Shown piece after piece: positions 1 through 6,653 of a stretch of DNA of 10,626 nt; positions within the stretch are counted from its first letter, which is position 1; each line of letters starts with the position of its first letter. Made by a program: the position numbers and the translations under genes. The stretch is from JAKPQD01 sp029572965 (lineage in GTDB: Bacteria > Bacteroidota > Bacteroidia > Bacteroidales > DTGW01), in NCBI GenBank assembly GCA_035374585.1, contig DAOSPF010000092.1:1-10626 (forward strand). The letters run 5' to 3'. Under the pieces are notes generated by a model. It was not told where the DNA came from, made no database searches, and worked only from the letters and a program-made list of their open reading frames with translations.

Positions 1-1
1 A

Positions 2-619
2 TTAAAAATAATTGAAGGTTTTAAAAATGAGAAAATCAAAGAATATCTGACATTTAGTACTATTAACCAAAATTTGACAATACTTGGAACAAGAAACTTT
101 GACAAATATTACAATTATTTCAGAAAACATAATACGGATCCTGCATACTCTAAAGAAGTTGCCAAAACTTATGCCAAAAAGCTTTTAATGGCCCCGGGAA
201 AACCTGCCCCTGAATTTTCATGTGTGGATAAAGACAGCAACTATATCTCACTCAAAAATTTCAGAGGAAAATATGTTTATATTGATTTTTGGGCTACATG
301 GTGCAGCCCATGTATGCAAGAACTGCCGGAATATATAAAACTTCAAAACGACTATAAAGGCAAAAACATTGCATTTGTTAGTATTTCTCTTGATTTAGAC
401 AAAAATAGCTGGAAAAAAGTCATAGCCGAAAACAAAAGCGGGGCTGTCAACTTATTTGCTCCTAACGGATGGGAAGCTGATGTAGTAAAAGCATACCAGA
501 TATATGGAATCCCTACGTTTGTGCTGATTGACAAAGATGGGAACATCATCGATGCACAAGCCCCAAGACCATCATCAGTAGAGATTCGTAAAACACTGGA
601 CAAACTTTTGAAGAAATAA
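2..619 (+). CDS. TlpA-family thiol-disulfide oxidoreductase, 5'-truncated by the window edge
   Basis: The frame is open back to base 2 with no stop, so the gene starts outside the window; the TTG at 74 is not a convincing start. About 205 residues are visible. The C-terminal 150 or so form an AhpC/TSA-TlpA thioredoxin fold. It opens with APGKPAPEF, has the redox motif WATWCSPC (Cys at visible residues 101 and 104) and the cis-proline segment YGIPTFVLID (Pro about 171). The family reduces or exchanges disulfides in periplasmic proteins, for example during cytochrome maturation. In Bacteroidota many members carry an extra N-terminal domain such as DUF4369, and the helical, charged residues at the left edge could be the end of one. 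A signal peptide would lie outside the window. The family call is firm; the substrate is unknown. A terminator follows 73 nt after the stop. Confidence 0.93.
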   Translation, partial: LKIIEGFKNEKIKEYLTFSTINQNLTILGTRNFDKYYNYFRKHNTDPAYSKEVAKTYAKKLLMAPGKPAPEFSCVDKDSNYISLKNFRGKYVYIDFWATWCSPCMQELPEYIKLQNDYKGKNIAFVSISLDLDKNSWKKVIAENKSGAVNLFAPNGWEADVVKAYQIYGIPTFVLIDKDGNIIDAQAPRPSSVEIRKTLDKLLKK

Positions 620-622
620 AAA

Positions 623-793
623 AAGTCTTGTTTTTGGAAACTTGGTAGATCTTGTTACAGATTCATATTTTTATCCCAAAAAGTTAACATAAAAAGAGGT
701 TGTAAATTCAGAAAAAGAAGCAGCCTCTTTTGTTTTTTATCAGGATTATTGGCATCCTTATCAAACAAATTAAAAATTTCTGAAACAAGACTT
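623..793. repeat. 11-bp perfect inverted repeat enclosing the tlpA terminator
   Basis: AAGTCTTGTTT at 623-633 is exactly complementary to AAACAAGACTT at 783-793. The 149 bases between hold the terminator hairpin and no plausible gene. No target-site duplication is visible outside the arms, so a mobile-element origin is not supported by flanking sequence. It could be a chance repeat, an operator-like pair or the ends of a very small decayed element. Confidence 0.4.
692..739 (+). terminator. Rho-independent terminator after the TlpA-family gene
   Basis: AAAAGAGGTTG (692-702) pairs with CAGCCTCTTTT (721-731) over 11 bp including one G-U pair, with an 18-nt loop. A T-rich run follows to 739. It lies 73 nt beyond the tlpA-like stop in the correct orientation. 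Confidence 0.8.
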
Positions 794-823
794 GGCAAAG
801 TCAACGATAAATTTTTAAAATTG
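792..823 (+). promoter_or_regulatory. weak candidate promoter for the GH25 muramidase gene
   Basis: TTG at 792-794, a 21-nt spacer and TAAAATTG at 816-823 resemble the Bacteroidota pattern TTTG-N19-21-TAnnTTTG, with one mismatch in the -7 element. It sits 33 nt before the start codon. No better match occurs in the 237-nt gap, but this remains a weak call. Confidence 0.25.
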
Positions 824-856
824 CAAGTTTATAAAGGATGACAACACTTTTTTTAA

Positions 857-1663
857 ATGAAAGGACAATTAATTCTCATATCAAGCATATTACTATCATT
901 GTATTTTGCGGCACATGCACAAAAAACTCAAATAAAAAGCCAGCGAACGGTTATAACAGCTCAATCACAAACCAATGCTCCCGTTAAAGCTATAAAACGA
1001 GGGCACAAACACAAAGTTCGTAAAAAAGATAACCGCCCGTATCTAACCATAAACGATGTTAGAAATATCGATAGCTTGTGGGGCATAGATATTTCGCACC
1101 ACCAAACAGAGATAGACTGGAATGCACTGGAAGCCGAAAAGCCTCATTTTATGTTTATTAAAGCTACTCAAGGAATTGATATTGAAGACCATAAATACAG
1201 CACTTATTATGCCGAAGCAAAAAAGCTTGGAATACCGGTTGGTTCGTACCATTTTTTCACCTATAAATATGATGGAAAACAACAAGCAGAGAAATTTTTG
1301 TCGGTAGCCCAAAACCAGTCAGGTGATTTGTTGCCAGTACTTGATGCCGAGCGTACAAGACATATGCCACGAAATAAATACAAAATTACCTCAGAGTTAA
1401 CAGCTTTTATTGAAACTGTTTATGAAAAACTGGGGCATTACCCTATTATTTATTGTACTTATGCTTATAGTCAGCTATACCTGAATGAAGAAATCCTTAA
1501 AAAATGCAAGCTTTGGATTGCTGATTATAAATCAAAACCTAAATGCAATTATGTAGTTTGGCAAGCTACAGACAGGCTTAAGCTGGCTGCTATAAAAGAG
1601 CATGTTGACCTGAATTTCTTAAACAGAGACTCTTGCTCCCTGCAAGAAATATTCAAACCCTGA
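857..1663 (+). CDS. secreted GH25 family lysozyme (muramidase)
   Basis: This 268-residue protein should hydrolyse the beta-1,4 bond between N-acetylmuramic acid and N-acetylglucosamine in peptidoglycan. Residues 1-22 form a signal peptide ending AAHAQ. A strongly basic linker follows (about 44-60, rich in Lys, Arg and His). The GH25 barrel runs from about 75 to the end. It starts with WGIDISHHQ (Asp78), includes FIKATQG and GSYHFF, and reaches the catalytic DxE pair in PVLDAE (Asp163, Glu165). Later strands carry PIIYCTYAY, LWIADY and the closing VDLNFLN. The length is normal for a single-domain GH25 enzyme with a short leader, and no cell-wall-binding repeats are present. The gene stands alone between the tlpA terminator and a convergent gene. 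Export suggests wall remodelling or attack on other bacteria; the sequence does not decide between them. Confidence 0.93.
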   Translation: MKGQLILISSILLSLYFAAHAQKTQIKSQRTVITAQSQTNAPVKAIKRGHKHKVRKKDNRPYLTINDVRNIDSLWGIDISHHQTEIDWNALEAEKPHFMFIKATQGIDIEDHKYSTYYAEAKKLGIPVGSYHFFTYKYDGKQQAEKFLSVAQNQSGDLLPVLDAERTRHMPRNKYKITSELTAFIETVYEKLGHYPIIYCTYAYSQLYLNEEILKKCKLWIADYKSKPKCNYVVWQATDRLKLAAIKEHVDLNFLNRDSCSLQEIFKP

Positions 1664-1668
1664 CACTC

Positions 1669-1703
1669 AAAAAAGCCGCTTCATTTTAATATTGAAACGG
1701 CTT
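1669..1703 (-). terminator. terminator between convergent genes, best for the minus-strand repeat protein
   Basis: AAGCCGCTTCA (1673-1683) pairs with TGAAACGGCTT (1693-1703) over 11 positions with one mismatch and a 9-nt loop. The run of six A at 1669-1674 gives a U-tract on the minus transcript. The plus side lacks a strong T-run, so it probably serves the minus-strand gene first, though the hairpin may stop both genes. Confidence 0.7.
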
Positions 1704-1730
1704 CATTAGTTATGTTGATATGCAAAAGTT

Positions 1731-2813
1731 TTAAAACCTATAATAAACGCTGGCAGTAAAACCTACCCATAAAGCCTGGAACCTGTTTTTATCGAGGTTT
1801 TCTTTATTCCACAAAGTATTGTTGATGCAATCGTATTTGCTTTTATTGCGAGTGAACATGTATTGCAATGTAGGGCCTGCTGTGATACCAAAATGCTCGA
1901 AAGGCTGATAGTCAAATGCCAGGTTTAACATAGCTGATGCAGCCCCAAGGCTATCATTTTTATGATGATTATGTTTAAGGTCAGCTTCATCCATATCATC
2001 TTTAGACAGATATCCCAGGGCAATACCTTCAATGTCTATGGTAAATTTTTGAGATACAGGTATATGATATCCCATACCTGCATGGGCATTATATTCCAAT
2101 TCCTTGTAAAAAGGGTTATACCCAATACCTACAACACCATATAGCTTTCTTCCGCCTGATTTGAACGATAGCATAATGTCATTTTGCATATTTGTCGATA
2201 TATTCAGGGTTTTCTTGCCATTTTTAATAATATTGACAAGGCCTACAGGATAATCACTACTATCTGCAATGTTGATAAAAACGGAAACTTGGGTACCCTT
2301 TACTTTCTTGGCATAATTGATAAAGCCAGACCACTGCACGCCCTTTACCTCATTGGCTATGTTAATAAAGCCACTACCCTGGAAACCTTTAATACTATCG
2401 GCAATATTAGCACATCCTGCCCCTTGAAACCCTTTCACATTTTTTTCTGCAATATTCATCATCCCCGAACACTGCAAACCTTTAATATTGCCGTGAGTAA
2501 AATTTAATCCCCATGTACCCTGTATGCCCTTTACAGTTCCTTCGGTTATGTTGACAACTCCGGCCAACTGCATTCCTTCTACATTCCCTTTTACATTACT
2601 CAAAACACCTGCAGCTTCAAAACCATCAACACCGGCAGAATAAGCGGTAAATAAGTGTAATGAAAATTTATTGGTAATGTTTGCAGCATCTTTCCCGTGA
2701 GTACTGATAGGATAAGCAATGCCATAATGGGTTTTACATACGCTGTCTTTTACCTGGGCAAATGAAACCTGAGTTGCAATACCTATTAATGCTAAAATAA
2801 AAATCTTCCTCAT
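1731..2813 (-). CDS. secreted LA_2272-type surface repeat protein
   Basis: This is a 360-residue exported protein with signal peptide MRKIFILALIGIATQVSFAQ. Residues about 62-190 contain eight recognisable 15-16-residue repeats with the core [VI]-x-G-x-Q-x-x-G-x-x-N-[IF], for example VKGFQGAGCANIAD and IKGFQGSGFINIANE, plus a degenerate ninth. This pattern matches the family annotated as LA_2272 surface repeat proteins and suggests a stacked beta-structure. The C-terminal part (about 200-360) has alternating hydrophobic strands and ends in an aromatic residue (SVYYRF), as outer-membrane beta-barrels do, so outer-membrane placement is likely but inferred. No enzymatic motif is visible and the biological role is unknown. 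The gene has its own terminator and converges with the GH25 gene; nothing suggests an operon with icd, which ends at a strong terminator upstream. Confidence 0.8.
   Translation of the reverse strand: MRKIFILALIGIATQVSFAQVKDSVCKTHYGIAYPISTHGKDAANITNKFSLHLFTAYSAGVDGFEAAGVLSNVKGNVEGMQLAGVVNITEGTVKGIQGTWGLNFTHGNIKGLQCSGMMNIAEKNVKGFQGAGCANIADSIKGFQGSGFINIANEVKGVQWSGFINYAKKVKGTQVSVFINIADSSDYPVGLVNIIKNGKKTLNISTNMQNDIMLSFKSGGRKLYGVVGIGYNPFYKELEYNAHAGMGYHIPVSQKFTIDIEGIALGYLSKDDMDEADLKHNHHKNDSLGAASAMLNLAFDYQPFEHFGITAGPTLQYMFTRNKSKYDCINNTLWNKENLDKNRFQALWVGFTASVYYRF
2244..2630 (-). repeat. coding repeat array, 15-16 codons per unit
   Basis: This segment encodes residues 62-190 of the surface repeat protein. 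Units of 16 residues at the N-terminal end give way to 15-residue units after the fourth. The invariant Gly at unit position 3 and the near-invariant Gln at position 5 mark the period. Units differ enough at the DNA level that slippage between them looks limited. Confidence 0.8.
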
Positions 2814-2904
2814 ATCCTTTTGTTTTTCAATGAGACAAAGAAAGTTGAGTTTACCCTCAAGATTTTTATCTTTTTCGATGAACAGGCAATTTTAGCAGAT
2901 GAAC

Positions 2905-2941
2905 AAATAAAAAACGCCAGATGATAAGCACCTGGCGTTTT
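2905..2941 (-). terminator. strong Rho-independent terminator after icd
   Basis: AAAACGCCAG (2911-2920) is perfectly complementary to CTGGCGTTTT (2932-2941), with an 11-nt loop. On the minus strand the stem is followed by a run of T. It lies 19 nt past the icd stop and should end the dnaX-icd transcript. Confidence 0.88.
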
Positions 2942-2959
2942 ACGAATATATTGAATATT

Positions 2960-4258
2960 CTACATCTGTCTGATTATCTCATCTCCAAATTCAGAGCATT
3001 TGAGCAATGTAGCACCTTGCATCTGTCTTTCAAAGTCGTAGGTAACACGTTTGGTGGCAATAGCTTTTTCAAGCCCTTTAACAATAAGGTCAGCAGCTTC
3101 TTTCCATCCCATATATTCAAACATCATAACACCAGAAAGGATTACTGAGCCCGGGTTTACCTTATCCTGTCCGGCATATTTAGGTGCAGTACCGTGAGTA
3201 GCTTCAAAAATAGCATGTCCGGTAACATAGTTGATATTAGCCCCAGGAGCAATGCCAATACCTCCAACCTGTGCAGCCAAAGCATCGCTCAAATAATCGC
3301 CGTTTAAGTTGAGGGTAGCAATAACACTAAAATCTTCAGGGCGTGTAAGTACTTGTTGCAAGGTAATATCAGCAATAGCATCCTTTATAACAATGCCAGC
3401 GCCAGGTTTTCCTTCAGGAATCTTACACCAAGGCCCTCCGTCAATCTCAACAGCTCCAAAAAGCTCTTTAGCCACCTGATACCCCCAATCGCGGAAAGCA
3501 CCTTCGGTGTATTTCATAATATTGCCTTTGTGAACAAAAGTAACACTTTTGCGTTTATGTTCAATGGCATATTCAATGGCAGACTTTACAAGTCTTTCAG
3601 TTCCTAAATAACTTACAGGCTTAATACCAATGCCCACCATAGTTTTTACATCACGTTTAGGGGCACCACCCGCCTCAAGTTGTTTTTGCCATTCCTGAGA
3701 TTTTTGGATATTCCCAAAACGAATTTTTTCAAAATCTTTAGGAGAATTAACAGCTAACCATTCCAAAAACTTGGTAGTCAGCTCCAAATCATCTTTCCAG
3801 TCAATACCGGTATAAATATCTTCTGTATTTTCCCTGAAAATAACCATATCCACAGCAGCAGGGTTCTTGACAGGAGAAGGCACGCCAGAAAAATAGCGAA
3901 CAGGACGTAAACATACATACAAATCAAGCATCTGACGAAGTGCCACATTTAATGAACGAATGCCTCCTCCAACCGGAGTAGTCAATGGGCCTTTAATAGC
4001 TACTAAATACTCATTTATTACATCTAATGTTTCTTGCGGAAGCCAATTTCCATTGAGTTTAAAAGATTTCTCCCCAGCTAAAACCTCGCGCCATTGGATT
4101 TTACGTTTGCCTTTATATGCTTTCTCAACAGCAGCGTCAAAAACCCTGACCGAAGCAGCCCAAATATCAGGCCCGGTGCCATCTCCTTCAATAAATGGTA
4201 TCACCGGATTGTCCGGCACATTCAGTTTACCATTTGCAATTGTTATTTTTCCTTCCAT
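2960..4258 (-). CDS. icd: NADP-dependent isocitrate dehydrogenase
   Basis: The enzyme oxidatively decarboxylates isocitrate to 2-oxoglutarate, making NADPH, in the cytosolic TCA cycle. The 432 residues align along their length with the E. coli type homodimeric enzyme. The substrate site is intact: Ser102, Asn104, Arg108, Arg118 and Arg142 keep the exact spacing of E. coli Ser113, Asn115, Arg119, Arg129 and Arg153. Tyr149, Lys244 and the acidic residues Asp297, Asp321 and Asp325 match the catalytic and metal ligands. Lys360-Tyr361 with Tyr407 and Arg411 correspond to the residues that select NADP over NAD. It is about 16 residues longer than the E. coli protein, mostly through an insertion around 165-205. 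Ser102 sits in the loop that AceK phosphorylates in enterobacteria; no AceK gene is seen here. The start lies 24 nt after the dnaX stop, so co-transcription is likely. Confidence 0.97.
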   Translation of the reverse strand: MEGKITIANGKLNVPDNPVIPFIEGDGTGPDIWAASVRVFDAAVEKAYKGKRKIQWREVLAGEKSFKLNGNWLPQETLDVINEYLVAIKGPLTTPVGGGIRSLNVALRQMLDLYVCLRPVRYFSGVPSPVKNPAAVDMVIFRENTEDIYTGIDWKDDLELTTKFLEWLAVNSPKDFEKIRFGNIQKSQEWQKQLEAGGAPKRDVKTMVGIGIKPVSYLGTERLVKSAIEYAIEHKRKSVTFVHKGNIMKYTEGAFRDWGYQVAKELFGAVEIDGGPWCKIPEGKPGAGIVIKDAIADITLQQVLTRPEDFSVIATLNLNGDYLSDALAAQVGGIGIAPGANINYVTGHAIFEATHGTAPKYAGQDKVNPGSVILSGVMMFEYMGWKEAADLIVKGLEKAIATKRVTYDFERQMQGATLLKCSEFGDEIIRQM

Positions 4259-4282
4259 TATAATGATTATTTATTTCTGTTA

Positions 4283-6004
4283 TTATTCAAAATCAAGTTT
4301 CAGGTTTTGTACCAGGTTGTCTATAGCCGGATTCTTAGCCTTCATTGCCTGCAGCTTTTCATAAGGGGTGTAGGCCTTTTTGTTTTCTTCATTCACTTCC
4401 TGTATCTCACATTCTATAACAATATTATCGTTTTTAAGTTCATTTTTGACGAAATGAGCCATTTCCGACTGGATGTTTTTAATGAAGTACTCTTTTTGCG
4501 CATTGTTCAAAAGGCAAACAAAGAGTTTTCCATCCTTAACCTTGAGTGCATTGCTTTCAATCAACGCACTGTACATCCTGGGGCGGCTTTCTTTAATACT
4601 TACAGCATAATTTCTTCCGGCATCAACCAATTGGTCTTCATTATAAGCATTTTCTCTTGTAATATCTGTTTGTTTAGCATTTGTTTGTACTGTAGGCTCC
4701 GATTCGGTTTTATTTGCTTTAGGAGCCTGCACCTGGTCCATCATTTGCTTCAATGATGGAGTACTGGTAAATGCAGGTTGTGATGAAGCCGCTTTAGCAG
4801 TTGTCCCAGTTTTAGGGGCAGAAGCATGAGCCTTTTCAACCTGAGGCTGAGCCTTAGCTTCAGCTTGTATTTTAGCAATGTTGGCAATTTCCTGTTCGCG
4901 CTGTTTTCTTTTCAACCCATAGTTGCAAAGCTGAACAAGGGCTAACTCAAGATGTAACCTTTGATTTCGGGCAGCCCTGTAACTAAGTTCGCATTGCGAC
5001 ACAATTTGCATATAGTCAAGCAGGTAATCAAGCGGCAACTGTTTGGTTTGCGAAATATACTTTTCTGCAATGTTTGCACCCACTTCTAACAATGAATGCG
5101 TCTGAGGCTCTTTACACACCAACAAATCGCGCAAATGGCCTGACAAGCCTGCCAGGAAGTTCTGCAAATCAAAGCCTTTGTTAATTATCTCGTCCAGGAT
5201 AAGCAAAGCAGAAGTAATGTCTGACTTCATAACCGTATCAATCAGCCTGAAATAGTAATCGTAATCGAGGATATTCAGCGTATTGATGACCCGGTCATAT
5301 ATTACCTTTCCTTCCGAGAAGCTCACAATCTGGTCAAAGATAGAAAGTGCATCACGCATAGCCCCTTCCGACTTCTGGGCAATAATGGTTAAGCCTTCTT
5401 TATCGTAAGTAACGTTTTCTTTTTGGGCAATTTTTTCCAAAAAGTTAACTGTGTCCTCAATTTTAATCCTGCTAAAGTCGTAAATCTGGCATCGCGAAAG
5501 TATAGTTGGCAGAATCTTATGCTTTTCGGTAGTTGCCAGCACAAATATGGCATAATGGGGCGGTTCTTCCAACGTCTTCAGAAAAGCATTAAACGCAGCA
5601 GCAGACAACATGTGCACCTCATCGATGATATATACGCTGTACTTACCTATTTGCGGCGGGATACGCACTTTCTCAATCAGCGTACGGATGTCGTCCACCG
5701 AGTTGTTTGAAGCAGCATCGAGCTCATGAATATTGAGCGAGCGCATTTCGTTAAACGACTTACAGCTTTCGCAATTATTACAAGGCTCGGTATCAGACGT
5801 TGGGGCAAGACAGTTGATAGTCTTGGCAAAAATACGGGCACAAGTTGTCTTTCCTACACCCCTTGGGCCACAGAAAAGATATGCATGCGCCAAATGGTTA
5901 CTGCGTATGGCATTTTTCAACGTTACCGTGATGGGTTGCTGCCCAATGACCGTATCAAATGTCGATGGCCTGTATTTTCGTGCAGAGACTAAGTATTGTT
6001 CCAT
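4283..6004 (-). CDS. dnaX: DNA polymerase III subunit gamma/tau
   Basis: This is the clamp-loader ATPase that opens and loads the beta clamp and, through its tail, ties the loader to the polymerase. The 573 residues contain a AAA+ module with Walker A GPRGVGKT (46-53), zinc-binding Cys65, Cys75, Cys78 and Cys81, Walker B with IIDEVHML (Asp128, Glu129), sensor I around ATTEKHK and the SRC arginine finger (Arg171). The helical domain III collar extends to about residue 360. A low-complexity Ala/Lys/Thr/Gln linker (about 370-445) leads to a tau-like C-terminal domain (about 450-573). The linker DNA has no run longer than four identical bases on the A/T side, so no E. coli-type frameshift signal for a short gamma form is apparent. 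A good promoter lies just upstream and icd follows closely. Confidence 0.97.
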   Translation of the reverse strand: MEQYLVSARKYRPSTFDTVIGQQPITVTLKNAIRSNHLAHAYLFCGPRGVGKTTCARIFAKTINCLAPTSDTEPCNNCESCKSFNEMRSLNIHELDAASNNSVDDIRTLIEKVRIPPQIGKYSVYIIDEVHMLSAAAFNAFLKTLEEPPHYAIFVLATTEKHKILPTILSRCQIYDFSRIKIEDTVNFLEKIAQKENVTYDKEGLTIIAQKSEGAMRDALSIFDQIVSFSEGKVIYDRVINTLNILDYDYYFRLIDTVMKSDITSALLILDEIINKGFDLQNFLAGLSGHLRDLLVCKEPQTHSLLEVGANIAEKYISQTKQLPLDYLLDYMQIVSQCELSYRAARNQRLHLELALVQLCNYGLKRKQREQEIANIAKIQAEAKAQPQVEKAHASAPKTGTTAKAASSQPAFTSTPSLKQMMDQVQAPKANKTESEPTVQTNAKQTDITRENAYNEDQLVDAGRNYAVSIKESRPRMYSALIESNALKVKDGKLFVCLLNNAQKEYFIKNIQSEMAHFVKNELKNDNIVIECEIQEVNEENKKAYTPYEKLQAMKAKNPAIDNLVQNLKLDFE

Positions 6005-6028
6005 TTTTATACTGCTGATTTTATCCTA

Positions 6029-6059
6029 CAAACCTACTCGAATTTTTGCAATAGTACAA
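6029..6059 (-). promoter_or_regulatory. Bacteroidota-type promoter for dnaX-icd
   Basis: Reading the minus strand, TTG (6057-6059) is followed by a 20-nt spacer and TAGGTTTG (6029-6036), an exact match to the -7 consensus TAnnTTTG with normal spacing from the -33 TTG. The -7 element ends 24 nt before the dnaX start codon. Confidence 0.65.
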
Positions 6060-6126
6060 CTGTTTCTTACATCTTGAAAGCCTTGCATTTATTGACCAAA
6101 ACAACTATATTATTAATAAAGAACAA

Positions 6127-6158
6127 TTTCCAAATTCTTATTTTAATCATTATCTTTG
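6127..6158 (+). promoter_or_regulatory. Bacteroidota-type promoter for the toxin-antitoxin-rlmN cluster
   Basis: TATCTTTG at 6151-6158 matches the -7 consensus TAnnTTTG exactly. TTTC at 6127-6130, 20 nt upstream, is one base from the -33 TTTG. The antitoxin ATG is 16 nt beyond the -7 element, so the leader would be very short. It diverges from the dnaX promoter; about 70 nt separate the two. Confidence 0.65.
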
Positions 6159-6174
6159 TTGAAAATTATCAACC

Positions 6175-6372
6175 ATGGAAACAGCTATTTTAAATGGTGA
6201 TTCTAAATCAGATATGAAATTATTGCTTGAATTGGCAAAAAAACTGGGTATCAAAGCCAGAATAATGTCAGAATCTGAGATTGAAGATATGGGACTTGTT
6301 GATGCTATAAAACAAGGCATGACTAATGAATATGTTGACAACAATGAATTCTTGAAAAAAATCAGAAAATGA
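6175..6372 (+). CDS. putative antitoxin of a RelE-type toxin-antitoxin pair
   Basis: This 65-residue protein is the first gene of a two-gene cassette. It starts METAILNGDSKSD, has a Leu/Lys-rich helix (about 15-30), an acidic central segment around SESEIEDMG, and a C-terminal stretch ending FLKKIRK. It resembles the small antitoxin-like proteins found next to RelE-family toxins in Bacteroidota; I assign the role mainly from this arrangement. No helix-turn-helix or clear ribbon-helix-helix motif is obvious, so whether it represses its own promoter is uncertain. Its TGA stop overlaps the ATG of the toxin gene (ATGA, 6369-6372), which suggests translational coupling and a fixed ratio of the two proteins. 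The near-consensus promoter 16 nt upstream supports the chosen ATG. Confidence 0.78.
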   Translation: METAILNGDSKSDMKLLLELAKKLGIKARIMSESEIEDMGLVDAIKQGMTNEYVDNNEFLKKIRK

Positions 6373-6638
6373 TTGTCAAGATTGATAAAACGTTCGAAAA
6401 AGACGTTGATAAAATAAAAGACAAAATACTACTCAATAAAATAGCTGATTGCATCGAAATAGCCCAAAAAAGTGAAGATATCTCTTCTATAAAAAATATT
6501 AAGAAATTAAAAGGTAGTAATAGTTTTTACCGCATACGTATTGGTGATTATCGATTAGGTATTATTTGGGAGAACAACTCCATCTTATTTATCCGATGCC
6601 TGCATCGAAAAGATATTTACAAATATTTTCCCAAATAA
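6369..6638 (+). CDS. RelE/ParE-family toxin (probable ribosome-dependent mRNA interferase)
   Basis: The 89-residue product has the size and order of a RelE-fold toxin: an N-terminal strand and helices with DKTFEKDVDKI, the central LKGSNSFYRIRIGDYRLGI strand pair (Tyr54, Arg55, Arg57, Tyr61, Arg62), and the typical end CLHRKDIYKYFPK (His79, Arg80, Lys81, Tyr84, Tyr86). In RelE-type enzymes basic and tyrosine residues at these places bind and cut mRNA in the ribosomal A site. Which residues are catalytic here is inferred, and a gyrase-targeting ParE role cannot be excluded, although the HRKDIYKYF ending favours the interferase group. The start codon overlaps the antitoxin stop. rlmN begins 15 nt after the toxin stop and no terminator lies between, so all three are probably transcribed together. 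Confidence 0.88.
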   Translation: MIVKIDKTFEKDVDKIKDKILLNKIADCIEIAQKSEDISSIKNIKKLKGSNSFYRIRIGDYRLGIIWENNSILFIRCLHRKDIYKYFPK

Positions 6639-6653
6639 ACTATAACCATTTCC

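Noticed and set aside
74..619. TTG at 74 as the start of the TlpA-family gene
   Set aside because: The frame is open to the window edge, and the upstream codons continue in similar composition, so the gene is better treated as truncated.
2836..2843. TTTCTTTG on the minus strand as a promoter for the surface repeat protein
   Set aside because: It has one mismatch to TAnnTTTG and no TTG or TTTG at the 19-21-nt spacing.
4094..4756. Plus-strand open frame of 220 codons across the icd-dnaX junction
   Set aside because: It lies antisense to two firmly identified genes, is rich in Phe, Ile and Cys as expected of an antisense shadow, and matches no family.
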